Shown here piece by piece: positions 25,201 to 36,630 of a DNA stretch of 64,000 bases. This DNA comes from Moniliella sp. 'wahieum' (lineage: Eukaryota > Basidiomycota > Moniliellomycetes > Moniliellales > Moniliellaceae), in the NCBI GenBank assembly GCA_003971905.1, contig RSEE01000021.1:727226-791225 (forward strand). The letters run 5' to 3'. Positions within the stretch are counted from its first letter, which is position 1. The number at the start of each line of letters is the position of its first letter. Below the pieces are notes generated by a model. The model saw only the letters and a program-made list of their open reading frames with translations. It made no database searches and had not been told where the DNA came from. The translations under genes were made by a program, and so were the position numbers.

Positions 25201-25546
25201 TGCGTCCATGGGGGTTGAGCGCAATGTCAATGTCAGGCGCGGGGCGCGGGTGCGGGTGGAGGGGCGGATGGTGGAGGTGCTGGGGCGCGGGGGCCAGGCA
25301 TGAGCAAACTCGTAGGCGGACACGGGGGCGGCGCCAGTGGCGGCGTGGAAGAAGGCAAAGGGAGCGTCGGCGGGGGAGAAGGCCGGGAGCGCGGCGGGCG
25401 CATGGCTGGTGCCGGGGCGGAAGCGGGGCGCGGGGTCAGGGTCAGGGTCGGGGTCGGGGTCGAGGTCAGTGGGGGTGGGGAGGAGGGTGGGAAGAAGGCA
25501 AAGGCGATGCGCCGATGGCCGCTGAGTCGTCGAGCGCGGCGGACAT
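22218..25546 (-). CDS. OPT-family oligopeptide transporter
   Basis: OPT proteins import small peptides, and in some subfamilies metal chelates or glutathione, across the plasma membrane with protons. Family features are visible: 'SPYVEVQISVQSDDVDEACN' leading to the first membrane helix, 'GKAWARHMPNVNIPLPSFLF', 'LNPGEWTMKEHGLLAQM', 'FFNWVCWTKPSSVVVNHMFG', 'YDVSRVLDGPHGPYSEAKYQ', 'FKYPQVPEWVVLLLLP', 'ADLVAGYMHPGSAATNILFK', and 'MGHYLKVPPRVSIVAQ' with the conserved Lys-x-Pro-Pro-Arg. It ends 'YANVPWLTPRP'. Many hydrophobic segments alternate with short loops, as in a protein of twelve or more helices. The ATG at 25546 opens a long acidic, Pro/Asp-rich cytosolic tail ('DDDAHFQRIREECEEDSDQE'). 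Introns are likely near 23480-23580 and 22530-22640. Several frame shifts occur. Confidence 0.92.
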
Positions 25547-26672
25547 GGCGCAGGGAGGGGGAGGGGGTGGAGATGGAGATAGGGATCGCGCTGGGGATGA
25601 GATGGAGATGGCGGTGGAGATGGAGATGGCGATGAAGATGGAGATGGCGATGAAGATGAAGATGGCGGTGGCAATGGCAATGGCAATGCAGATGAAGATG
25701 GAGATGGCAATGCCGACAAAAGGCAGTGGATGGACAGACGGCAGGTGCGGTGGGAAGCCAAGGGTGATGGGCTGGTGATTGGAGGCGGGTGGGTTGGATG
25801 CGCCAGCGTCACCAACAGGTACCATCACGCGGCGGCTGTGTGCCCCCGTGCCGGCTGGGGATTGCGCAATGGGTAATGGCGGGGCGGAGGCCTGCGTGTG
25901 CCTGCGTGTGCCTGCGTGTGCTGCGTGTGCCTGGCGCTGCGCTGCAGGGGGAGCCTGACGCGTGAGGCTGTCTGCATACGTAAGCGTGCAGCAGCGGTGC
26001 CTGGGCGGCGGCCCTTGCATGGCTGCAAGTCTTAGCGCTGGGTTTAACACTGGGCTGGTGCCGGCCGGCGTGCGCTGCGGTGGCGCACGGGCGGCGCAGC
26101 GCCCTGCTGGGCGGGTGCAGGGGGGCGCGGCGGCTGCGGCAGCCACGGCAGAAGTGTGCTCGGCGGCTTGGCTGGGCTGGTGCTGGCGTCCCCCGGCAGC
26201 GCTCCAGCGTTGCGTGCTGCGTGCCTGGCTGCTGATTAAGAGTTGCCACAAATCCCACGCGCCACCTCACGCACCGCTGGAGGGTAGCCACTGCGGATGG
26301 ACGTAGCCAGTGGCTGGACTGTGTATTACTACCAGCACCACCCATGCATACATGCATACATGCCCTCCGCAACCACTCTCCAGGTGCCCGCTCGGCACAC
26401 TGCCAGCACCAAGCAGCAACACAACACCACCCATGCCATCATCCAACAAGAACAACAACAAAACGACGACAGCCAGGGTATACTCGAGCACAACGCAACT
26501 GCGCAGCCAACAGTGCGGGGGGTATTAGGCAAAGTCAACATCAACATCAACGGAGGGCCAAGTGGAGGCACGCCCAACCCCAAATGAAAAGCGATACGAA
26601 CAAAACAAAACAAACAAAACAAACCCAAACGATAGGCAAGGTGCCGCAGTCCTCAGTATACTCAGTGGGGGA
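25547..26672. other. Intergenic between two transporter genes
   Basis: Should hold the OPT promoter and the ABC gene 3' flank. The left part has GATGGAGATGGCGATGAA-type repeats (25570-25700, just upstream of the OPT start), the middle a CCTGCGTGTG repeat (25890-25935). No gene is seen; open frames are low complexity. Confidence 0.5.
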
Positions 26673-29600
26673 TCAAAGTGGTGTCTTGTTGGACCGCCGC
26701 GGTGGATGCGTCGCGCACGACGCGAGAAAGATGGACTCCAACGTGATTGGCTGGACGTTGTAGTCGGTGATGCCGGCTTGCGCGAGCTGGGCAGCACCGT
26801 GGTCCAAGGTACGATACACGTCGGCGATGGAGGTGGCGATGGAAGGGGGGGAGCAAGAGGTAGAGCAAGGCCGGCCAGAGGCAGAGGCAGAGGCAGAGGC
26901 AGAGGCAGAGGCAGAGGCAAGGCAGAGGCAAGGCAGAGCAGAGGCAGAGGCAGAGGCAGAGGCAGAGGCAGAGGCAGAGCAAAAGGATAGAAAGAGGAAG
27001 AGGAAGAAGGAGAGGAAGAAGGAGAGGGAGAAGCAGGCAGCTGAGTCACCGATGGGGACCAGCCAGAGGGATCTCGTACCGCAACGTACTTCTCGCTCTT
27101 TCGCGCAAGGGGGAACAAGGGGAGCACGACGTGGGTCCAGATGAACTCGTGCTGGGCCACGAGGGTTGAGGTTGAGGTTGGGTGGATGAGCCTGGTGCGG
27201 GGGAGGTGTGCGTCCGCGCCCGGTACGGTTTTTGCCCATTCCCATCGCCACGAGATAAAGGTGCGGCCAAGCAAGACAACCAATGTCCTGCTTGGAGGAG
27301 GACGGGTTGGTCCAACCCGACCCGACCACGAGCCTACCTTTCAGCCGCACTGGCGGTGGCCGACGGGTCGTCGAGGCGAGACCAGCGACGCATCCGTGTC
27401 GACGAAGGTGGGGGCCGCAGGGCCGGGGGGGACGTAGCGGAGGCAGACGGGTGGGTCCGGGGTGGGGTAGGTGGGGTCCAAGCCCAGGTCAATGGCGAAT
27501 TGAATTTCGACCGAGGGAAAGCGGTTGCGAATGGACGCGAGGTCAAACGAGGAGCAAGTGTGTCCTGGATGGCCATTCTGTCGCTGACTGCCTCGACTTC
27601 TTCGATCACTGGTGGGTGGTGGGAGTGGTGCTTGTAGAGCGGATGCGACGGAGAGGGACCAGAGGTAGCGTTGGTCAGCGTCGACGCCGGACTCAGTTCG
27701 TCCAGGAGGATGACGTGGGGGTTACCCAGTAAAGCAATAGCTAGCATGAGACGGCGCTTAGCCCCGCCACTCAATGCGCCCGCTGCGCGCGACGCGAACG
27801 TGCTCAAGTCGCACAACGCCAGAGCGCGCGAACGTTCCGGTCCCGCTCTTGCTTTGAGCGCGCTACACCTCGCACGCGCGTATGTGCGCAAGTGCGCCTC
27901 CACTGACAGACTCAGGTCCAGTCCGTCCTGCTGCGGGGACCGAAGCGAGCCGAGCCCGCACCGCCGTCCGGTGCCGCGCCACGTCCAGCCCACCCACGTA
28001 CACCTCTCCCGTGGCAGGCGCAAGGTCAGCGCGGATGAGCTTGTGCAGCGTCGTCTTGCCCGCCGCATTGGGACCAAGCTACGTGGGAGAAGGTAGCGTC
28101 GCGGGCAAGATCATCACAGCATCAGAGCATCAGAGCATCAGCATGCACGATCGGGGACCGTAAGGAAACAAGGAAAAGGAAAAGAAAGAAAAAAAGAAGA
28201 GGAGGAGGACGTACCAACGCTAACGTCTCGCCCTGCGGGACTCCCAGTGACACATCGTCTACTGCACCACGGGGCCAACATGACGGTGGCATGCAGTACA
28301 CGCACACCATCCGTATTGTCCGCCTGGTTCCCGCTTTCCTCGGCGCAACAGTCGGGTGAACATTAGTGAACGGTACGTTCAAGGTCGGGTGTACTGTGCA
28401 GCAGTGTGGATGCGGGTGCGGGTGCGAAACGGTGAGGAGACGTGGTGAGCCAAGGCGGGAGGGGGTAGTGGGGACGTTGTGGGTCCACTGCGTTCCAAAA
28501 AGCATGCTATCGAGCGCGACGGTGATGGTGGGAGAGCGACGAAGAGCCAAAGGATGGCATAGAGGATAGGTCCACCAAAGTATCGTATATGGATCCAGGG
28601 CTGGCCCTGGCAAAGTCGGCACGACGTCGCAGAGTAAATTGAACAAGTTACCCGATAAGAAGATGGCCCATAAGACGGATGTGGCAGGGGCTAAGATGCC
28701 CAGAGCCCACCAGATGGCAGTTAGCATGCCTAGGCATATCATCCGTCACGACAAACGTCGCACAGCGGCCAAGATGGAAGCTATCATGATGAGCAAAGCG
28801 ACCACGTTCCAGATTGTCGCGACGGCGAAGGCGGCCAAGGGACCTGGTGTGAGGTGGGTGATCCAGAATGCCTGAGCGGTGCACGCGAGCCCGAGAAGAA
28901 CAGCACGAGCCAAAGGTAAGCAATGTGAAGAAATGGCCATTGCCAGCAGCGGCGTAGATGATAGTCACAGGCACAGTAGCCAGTACCACGATCGGAAGCT
29001 CAGCGAAGAAATGGCCGAGCCAGAGGGAGAGGTCGTTGGCCATTGGTGAGGAGGAGCTGTTGCGCGCCAGACTGCCGTTCGTCGACGGTACCAACGCAGC
29101 CAACGCAGGCCAGACACTGTGCACCAAAGCAAGATGACAGCCATTTTGAGTGCGCCACCTAGGTCGTCACCAAACGCCATGCTGGCCATATGCTGGAACA
29201 GCACTTGCGTCACGGGCGCAGGCACAGTGGCGTTCCGCTGGGCTGCATCCTGAGCCATAACTGGTAGTCACCACCGACAAGAGTTCTACGCCCGCTACGC
29301 CGCCCTGACGATCGCCGAGCCAGGCAAGCTAGCTGGCGAAGCGGGGTAAGGTCGATGCTGCCTACGGGATCTGCTTCCACGGGCCGGATGGGGTGTAAGT
29401 AGCAGACCAGTTGGATGCGCTTGCCGAGGAAACGAGAAGGCGCATAGGTAGCGTTGAGGTGAGCCTGTCGAGGGTGGGAACACATTCACCACTTGCGCTA
29501 CCGACCCTAACGAGTACACGTCTTGGTACTCGGCAAACCCACGGGTACAACTTGCGTTGCGGTCCTTGGTAAACGTCAGTACTACTGCCGCACTCCCAGC

Positions 29601-32563
29601 GATAGAGATAATGATGGCCAATAAGCATCCCGGCCACGCGTGCCGGAGCAGTTGGCACCGTTTGAGAAACTGGGCCCAGGCCAGACAAGTGTGCTGACTG
29701 GCCGTCCATCTTAGTTCAAAATGGTGCTTCTCGCCCTGCTCGATCGAAAGAGCAGCAATGGAACCTATTACATCCTTCTCGCCCGGGTCAGTCTCGTCGC
29801 CCGAATCCTGCTTGCTAGGGCTGCTTCGTGGCTCATCTTCCGCGTGCTCCACGTGCTCCGAGTCGCTCGACAACGTAAGGAACACATCTTCCATCGTAGC
29901 GCCCGAACCATGGTATCGACGAGCTGGCGCGCGCGGCGCGCTTCTTCCAACGCCCATCGAGAGGGGAGCGACCCGCGCGCGCTCCGTAGTGGGCACAACA
30001 AAGGACAAACGTGGTATCGGTCGGGATCGGCACCGAGCGAGCTGGTACTGCAGCAGGTAGATAGTGAGCACCTTTTCACTATGGGGTCTGGATCGCCAGT
30101 CTGGGGTCAGGGTGTAGCGCGCACGTGCACCCCACGACCCAAGGTGGACCGGAGGCGACGGGCGATCCTTGAGCGAGCAAACGGCCTGGCGCACCGAGGA
30201 TCATCACCTGGTCCGCTAAGTAGTCCACGTCGAGGAAATGGGTTGTGTAGAGGATAGTGCGGTGGTGGTGTTCGCGAAGGAGGATGCGCCAGAGCGAGCG
30301 ACGCGAAATAGGGTCCAACCCGTACACGCTTCGTCCACCACGACCAGGGGCGAGGCGCCAACGAGCGCAGTGGCAAGTGAGAGTTTACGTTGTTGGCCGC
30401 CGCTGAGGTGGTGGGGCCGCGTGGTGGCCTTGGACAGCAGCCCGCATCGGCGTAGAAAGCTATCCGTAGCAGGATCTGCAAACAATCTCCGCGGCCTGGG
30501 CCTGTGGTGGCGGACAGGCCAGGCAGGTAACAGTCCACCCAAGCAGTCAGCAGGGACGGTGCAGCGCCGCCTTTGAGCCAGCCAAATACGCCACATGGTC
30601 TCGGACGGTCAAGTCGGGCCAGAAAAAGTTTTGCTGGGGACAAATCCGATCGTACCGGGAAGATCACTGGGCCGCCTGCCCAAACACGTACCTCGCCCGA
30701 GGTGGGAGCGGTCAAGCCGACAACCATGTGACGCAGGTCGTCTTGCCCGACCCATTTCGTCCGAGGAGCACGGTGATGCCCGGTCGTGCGACCGTCAAGG
30801 AACAGTCGTCCATGGCGACCGAGTCGGGACGCTTGGTATATTGCTTGCTACATGCGATAATGAGATGGCCACAGTCGGATCGACATCTCCTTCTTCTACC
30901 TTGCGCGAGCGACCCATGGCCAGAGCCAGTAGATGACCTTATCAGGGTTAAAACATGATCCGCTCCACCAGCATCGCCAAGAAAAAGTACACCAGGATCG
31001 AAGCAATGGCTGCAGAGAACCGAGAACATAGTCAGTTACCCAACTCCACAAAACCGGACCCGGCCTGGACAGGGGCTGCGCAGGGAGGGGGGGAGGGGGT
31101 GGCAGGGCAACGTACCACCAACATGATTGCCAAAGGCGGGGCCGCGACGGGCCACCATTCCGGTCTGCCGGGGGACGCTGGAGACGTTAGCAGGGCGGTA
31201 GCCATCTCCCAGAGATTGACCGTGATGAAAAAGTAAATGATGCCCAGGGGGGGAAAAGGAAGCGAGAAAGACCATGGGTCCCTGGGCAATGTTATCGGGG
31301 GAAAAGGAAATGAGAGCCAAGATGGCGAGTACAATGTCGATGATGGTCACTACGATAGCGGAGCGAGTGGAATGGCGGAAAAACGATGCAAGGAAAAGGG
31401 GAACGTGGCAAGGCTACTCCTTGGAGTAAGAACCCATAAGCGGAACTGCAGCTGACGTTCGTGTCCATAGTTTCAGCTTCATCATCATGCCCATCAACAG
31501 GTAGGCAGGTACGTAGGCCAACGGTGGACCGGCGAGCCAACTGGCCATGCGTGATACCTGGTTGCATCCGAGCGACAGGAGCAGGTCGGACATTCCGCGC
31601 GCTCGTTCGAGGAAACGTCGGTGGCTAGGTGGTAGGGGATACCGAGGAACCAACAAAGAAGGCGAGGACAACCACTTGGTTCATGCCGCGCAGAAAGGAG
31701 ACGCGCGTGCTCTGGTGCCGCTCGTTATTGGTCTGGTGGGAGAATTGAGCTCGCGGGGGAAAGTAACTGGGACGCCTGGGGGGTCAATCCGCTGAGCTGC
31801 AATATGGCCTGGTCCAGAGCGAGCTGGAGTGGCAAAATGTACAGTTGCACGTCACTTGATCCGGTGCGGGTGCGGACGCGCTTCCGGCCTGGGTCAAAGC
31901 GGAGAGTTAGTTGACATGGAGCGCTCCGTCGGGGGCAGTGGTGATGTGGTTGAAGACGACGGCACCAAAGCAGGGGCTGTAGCCGTTGTAGGACTGGGGC
32001 GGAAGGAGACATTAGCAATGGTGTCCATGCGCTGCACGCGTGTCTGGAGCGCGGGCGGGAGGGGGGAGCAGGGTGTGGATGATGTTCTCTGCCGAGGGAG
32101 CTGTGGCATTGGACTGGTCCACCCAGTAGAGCACCTTGCCCGAGCGCGCCAGCGCGTCGTCCAGCGGCCGAATGGCGCGGGGGAGCCCAGCCCCAAGTCC
32201 TGAGACGAGGCGAGGAAGTCCTGGGTGTAGGCGAGGAAGATGTAGTAGGCTACGGGATGAGCAAGCAGCGCAGCAGGTTGGTCTGGGCACCGTCAGTATT
32301 CGAAAGGAAGCAGCACTCGCGACGCAGTCGACGACGTACCCGCCACGCGTGCCGGAGCACGAGCCAGTTCTTGATGGTCAGCGCGCGGAACTGAGCCAGG
32401 CCAGGCGGCGCGGCTCAGCAGCGGCCCGCATCGTGGTGGGAGGGGGCCGGAAGGGGGGCGATGGCATGGGGCGGATGGAGGCGGCGATGGCGTCGAGGGA
32501 TGGGATGGGCAGAAGATTGTCGCCGGTCTGCCCCCAGGCGGTGCTGAGCGCGCTGAGACGCAT
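26673..32563 (-). CDS. Full-length ABCA-type ABC transporter
   Basis: Order is TMD1-NBD1-TMD2-NBD2. The N-terminus 'FRALTIKNWLVLRHAWR' (near 32360) is typical of ABCA TMD1, followed by a large extracellular segment. NBD1 has Walker A 'LGRNGSGKTT' (near 30740), signature 'LSGGQQRKLSLA' (30407) and Walker B 'PLVVVDE' (30350), then 'HFLDVDYLADQVMIL' and the ABCA-type 'ATMEDVFLTL'. TMD2 begins 'QFLKRCQLLRHAWPGCL' (near 29660). NBD2 has 'LGPNAAGKTT' after an intron (28213-28079), signature 'LSGGAKRRLMLAIALLGNP' (27774), Walker B 'VILLDE' (27714), and ends 'DYNVQPITLESIFLAS', the ABCA C-terminal motif. The class moves lipids across membranes. The start at 32563 is tentative. Walker A of NBD2 has Ala where Gly or Ser is usual. 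Several introns and frame shifts interrupt it. Confidence 0.88.
26879..26984. repeat. Hexanucleotide (GGCAGA)n array near the ABCA 3' end
   Basis: About sixteen copies of GGCAGA, broken twice by short GCAAGGCAGA variants. It lies between the NBD2-distal part and the last conserved motif of the ABC gene. It may be intronic or may encode a Ser-Ala dipeptide run; no clean splice acceptor follows it. Confidence 0.88.
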
Positions 32564-33832
32564 GGTTTGAGATAAAGCATGCAGATAATGGCGCTCCGCC
32601 CGAGGTGGCGCCAATTCCGCCGGGTTGCCACATGGCCGCTCTTGTCAACACTGCCACGACATGGCCCATCGACCGCGTCTGTTGAGCGCCCAGTGCCTCC
32701 TTCCCCTGCCCGACTCGCCCCTCCAGGTTATCCATCGCCCGAGCAGCTGGTCGCATGGGCTGCATACGCGGGCTGGTGGTGTACCAAAAGGCATTCTGCC
32801 CACGGCATATTCCCCTTCTGTTCAACTACGTCCACCACACCCCCGCAGCTGGATTATTCACTTCGCTGCAACAAGTACTGTCACCGACAAACGAGTGACT
32901 TGGTCACGTGCGATCGGTATCTGACAGTGCGAGGTTCTTCGTAGTCGGCTGTCCATCTCTCCTGCGCACAGGCCACCGACGGCCCACGCAATGACGCCAT
33001 GCATTGCGACGCGCACAGACACCGCAGGGGGCAGAGCTTGTCCAAGACCCATCGTCACGCGTTCATTAACGTTCGTCGACGTCGTTCAGCGCCGTCACGG
33101 CATCACCCACCGCATTCGTCATCTGGTGGGTTGGGCGAGATGAGTGCGGCGAATGCATTCCATTCGAGGGGTCGTCTATGTGGGGCAGGCGGGGCTGGGG
33201 CGCCCACAGCCCTCAACGTTGCCTGCCTGGGTCGAAGCTCGAAGCTTCAAGTCAAGCTTGGACGCACAATCCAGCCGTCCGCCGTGTCGCGGAAATGGGC
33301 GAGGGCGGCACGAGGCCTGCGGAGAGAATGTTTGGTCAATGAGGTAATGAGGCCGAGGCTGACCGAAGCACGGATATTGTAAGGATGATGGATGGGGCCG
33401 CTGGGCTGCGCTGGGGGGGCACGTTGCGGCCGTAAGCGCAGTCCAAAGCGCCGCGCCACCCGATGGCGCATCCACCGACAGCGGACCAAAACAGCCGACA
33501 ATGCAGCTGCTCAGCCACTCAGCTCCAGCTCACCACCGCCCACTGCTGGTCGCGCACGTGCCTCAGGCTGGGGGGGGGGGGGCTGCTCGGGCTGCGCCTG
33601 GGGGGTTAGCGGTTGGCACCCAGTACCCAGTGGGCTGTCTAGGGGGTGGCCTGGGCGTTATGCGTGTGGCTTATGTCCGAAGAGCGGTGTGGCGTCCCTC
33701 GTCCTCAGCAGCACGGCGTGTGCTCAACAGACGTGCACCCCCCATATATATAGCCCAAGCCTGCTCGCCCCTCCCCTGCTCCTTCCCCAAACACCTTCCC
33801 ACCCCCCCGCACTCCACCTCCTCCACAACACT
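32564..33832. other. Divergent promoter region, no gene seen
   Basis: Separates the minus-strand ABC gene from the plus-strand dehydrogenase gene, so it should carry both promoters. A TATA element near the right end is listed separately. A GAAGCTCGAAGCTTCAAG motif lies at 33235-33255. Frames on both strands look non-coding. Confidence 0.55.
33744..33752 (+). promoter_or_regulatory. Probable TATA box of the dehydrogenase gene
   Basis: A run of alternating T and A in an otherwise C-rich flank, about 80 bp before the ATG at 33833. The DNA between is pyrimidine-rich, as is common in fungal core promoters. Confidence 0.6.
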
Positions 33833-34886
33833 ATGACATCCATCCCCACCACACGCACCGCCTGGGTGCCCGCCGGCCGAGCAACGCACAGGCTACCACA
33901 TTGACGCGCAAGGAGCTGCCGCTTCCCCCGCTCGGGGAGAGGATGTACTGGTTAAGGTGCATGCCACCAGTCTCACTACCGCGACCTTATCATGGCCAAC
34001 AACACCTATCCTGGCGGCAACAAAGTGAGCTGGTGCCCGTGTCCGATGGGGCAGGGCAGGTGGTGGCAGTGGGACCCAAGGTGACCGCATGGAAGAGCGG
34101 GGACAAGGTTCTGGGGCTGTTTACACGGGACCATCTCAAGGGCAACTTTCCTACGCTCGAAGAGCGCGCGACAGGGGCCGGGTCAGATTGATGGATGGTT
34201 GGCTTCGCATGTCATCTACCCTGCGCATGGTCTGTCGCCTTGCCCCCCCCACCTGTCGTACGAGGAAGGCGCTACACTGCCCTGTGCAGCTTGTGACGGC
34301 ATACAAGCTTTGGTGGGCTTGCCGGGCTTTGAAGCTGGCGCGGGAGACGGTGTGATCGTAGAGGGCCGGAGTGAGTGAGTGTGTTTGCACTGCAATTGGC
34401 CATTGCTTCGGGTGCCAAGGTGGTTTGACCAGTAGCAGCGATGCCAAGTTGGCCAAGGCGCTCACGTTTGTTCCCGAGTATGCGCGGCACCGTGTGCATA
34501 CCATCAACTACACCAAGACTCCCGAGTGGGGCCCCGTGGCGGTGGAAAAGCTAGGGCCCGCGCTAAGGTAGTGGTGGGAAGTGGGGGGATAAGACGCTGG
34601 GAGAGGCCTACAAGGCCATTGCTCCCGTGGTGTGATTTCCTCGATTGGCTTTGTCGCCGGCCCTACCGCATCGGTCAATGCGTCGCTGCTGTCCATCCAC
34701 ACCGCTTCCATCCTCCGGGTATTCTGATCGGATCGCGCGAACTGTTTGAACGGCTCAACAGTGTCCTGGAAGTCAACGAGATCCACCCTCATTGACAAGG
34801 TGTTTGAATTTGATCAGGCTCGCGAGGCGTACGCTCATCTGGAGAGCCAGAAGCACTTGGGCAAGGTGGTTATCCGTGTCGCTTAA
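33833..34886 (+). CDS. Zinc-type alcohol dehydrogenase-like NAD(P)-binding protein, frame-broken
   Basis: Medium-chain dehydrogenase/reductase family, closest to the quinone-oxidoreductase-like 'zinc-type ADH' group. Conserved pieces appear in order across several frames: 'EDVLVKVHATSL', 'YRDLIMANNTYPGG', 'ELVPVSDGAGQVVAVG' (catalytic-domain signature), 'LSYEEGATLPCA', the Rossmann part 'VFALQLAIASGAKVV' and 'TSSSDAKLAKAL', 'INYTKTPEWG', 'GGVISSIGFVAGPTASVN', 'LIGSRELFERLN' and the end 'REAYAHLESQKHLGKVVIRV'. The span of about 351 codons fits the family without introns. At least five one-base frame shifts are needed. In isolation this would be called a pseudogene, but the same pattern is seen throughout the window. 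ATG at 33833 follows a TATA box by 80 bp. Confidence 0.85.
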
Positions 34887-35365
34887 GGCACCTGTGTGTG
34901 AGAACAATATATTCTTTGCGAGCCCAATCTGTCGGGCCGCGGCTAGCAGCCCACCAAATGATGTAAAACGTGCGTACAACAATTCTTACCTGGTCCTTTG
35001 GTCCATCAACGCATGTGGAGAAGCCAGCAGAAGCAGGCAAACTGATGTTGTCGTAGCAGATACGTACGTGCTCACGTTCAGATGCCAGTACCTTAAAACT
35101 CTAAAGCTGCATATACGTTGGCTATCGAGTGATCGAAGTTATCCCTGCTGTCTCATATGTTTCTGTAACCGTAAGCGGCAACCCCTGCCGTTGCGACGTC
35201 TCGCCAACGACTCGGTCGAGATGAAACTCATTTCCGCGTTAGCGCTGATTAGCGGCCAATTATCTTTCTCAATCCTTGTGTTCTGTGATGTTGTGGAGAT
35301 ACAATATTTCCCGGGACAGACGCTGTGCGACGCTGGCATTAGGCCAGTGCTCTGGGCGCCCACCT
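34887..35365. other. Gene-free DNA after the dehydrogenase gene
   Basis: AT-richer than the DNA to the left. An open frame overlaps the dehydrogenase 3' end and runs to 35367 on the plus strand, but its sequence resembles no family and begins inside a known gene. I treat it as chance. Confidence 0.5.
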
Positions 35366-35845
35366 GAGACGCGAGCACAAGGGTCCACGTCTCATTCTGA
35401 AGGAGGCACCAGGTACCAGTCCTGCTCGGCCCCAGAATGACTAACGAGGAGTGAGCACACAGATACAGTTTTCTGAATGAGGGAGGCACCAGGTCACGGT
35501 GAGGCTCGTGTATAGAATGACTAACTAGTCGGAAGCACACAGGTCCAGTCCTCGCTCCTCCGATGGAGGCGCCAGAGGGCAGCTCCGCTCGGTTGTACAA
35601 TGACTAAGGACGCGTGAGCACAAGAGACTCTCTCTGTGGGAAGCACCAGCACACAGACCAGCTCGGTAGTACTGATCACTGTCAGAACGAGGGCACGAGG
35701 CTGTAGCGCCGCTCCGCTGAAGAATTACTAACTATAAGCGGGGCAGCCAGGGTCCAGCGGTCTATTAGACAACCGAGGGCACGCGGCAGCTGTCCCGCTT
35801 GGCGAAAGAGTACCTCACTAAGCGGTCTAGCCCACAGGGTATACA
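35366..35845. repeat. Degenerate tandem array, period about 80 bp
   Basis: About six units of 72-90 bp (one shortened to about 50 bp). Each has the pattern GTGAGCACACAGGTCCAG, then GAGGGAGGCACCAGG, then CAGCTC-GCTCGG, and closes with AGAATGACTA. The closing motif recurs at 35434, 35514, 35597 and, altered, near 35668 and 35721. Units differ at many positions, so the array is old. It directly precedes the Hsp70 pseudogene. No frame stays open through it. Confidence 0.82.
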
Positions 35846-35869
35846 TATACGAGCTCTCACCTTCCGTCC

Positions 35870-36630
35870 GCAGACCCATTTTCTGCAATCTTCCCAGGTC
35901 CTGGATCGCCTGCTCCGCCGCGCCGGGCCAGCGGGTTGAAGGAAGCTCTTGATGCAGAGCAAGACCACTTCTCCCGCCCACCTTCGTCCGGATGGCCGTA
36001 GTGATCAGAAGAGAGCACTTGTCCGGGGAAAGGTTTTGACTTTTTGCTAAACAACTGCATCGATAAGACCGTTGGCGAGAGGTACATGTCGCCAACCTCC
36101 ACTTTTCTGTCTTTCAGGACCTTGTCAAGAGCTCCCAGGAGACGAGTAAACGTCTCGTCGCACAACTGTTCAAAGTGTGCCGGTGATGGCGCATTGGAAG
36201 TCGATGTCGTCAAAAGAGAGTCAAGTTCGATCATCGCATGGGTGGAGGAAGGGAGGGTGCACTTCACTTGTTCGCATGCAACGCGGGACGGCGAGAGATC
36301 ACGCACCAATTGGGGGCTTCTTGTGGCGTTTTCTTTGGAACATGATGGTAAAGCAATGCTCGACAAGACAGGTGTCAAAGTCGTCGCCGCCGAGGTGGGT
36401 GTCACCGTTGCTGGCCAACACGCATCTTGAGCAACACCATGATTGAGTACTGCTCGGGGGTGAACTTCTTGGTCTGGCCCGTGAACTCGGATTCGTCCAT
36501 AAGCCCGGGTCGACGTCAATCAGTTGGAAGGGCGACTGCTGGTCGTTGGGAATGCCCGTCGCCTGGTCGTTCTCCCAGACAGCCACGCACGAGGACGTGC
36601 CGAGAGAGCGATGCCGATTGATTTGATCAT
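35870..36630 (-). pseudogene. Internally deleted Hsp70 pseudogene
   Basis: Starts 'MIKSIGIALGTSSCVAVWEN', the Hsp70 ATPase N-terminus, then 'GIPNDQ' jumps to 'SPFQLIDVDPG' with some fifty usual residues missing. Next is 'FTGQTKKFTPEQYSIMVLLK', after which about ninety residues are lost before 'GDTHLGGDDFDTCLVEH' and 'FQRKRHKKPP'. Later pieces are 'SRVACEQVKCTLPSSTHAMI', 'HFEQLCDETFTRLLGALDKV' and 'LKDRKVEVGDMYLSPTV'. The phosphate-2 and adenosine loops and the whole substrate-binding domain are absent. Unlike the frame-shifted genes elsewhere in the window, this one lacks large conserved blocks, so it is a true relic. The left end is approximate. Confidence 0.87.

Noticed and set aside
34792..35367. 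Plus-strand frame of 191 codons
   Set aside because: It starts inside the dehydrogenase gene in another frame and resembles nothing; most likely chance.
35366..35845. CRISPR-like spacing of repeats
   Set aside because: Units are contiguous and degenerate, without constant repeats and unique spacers; the genome is fungal. It is a tandem satellite-type array.
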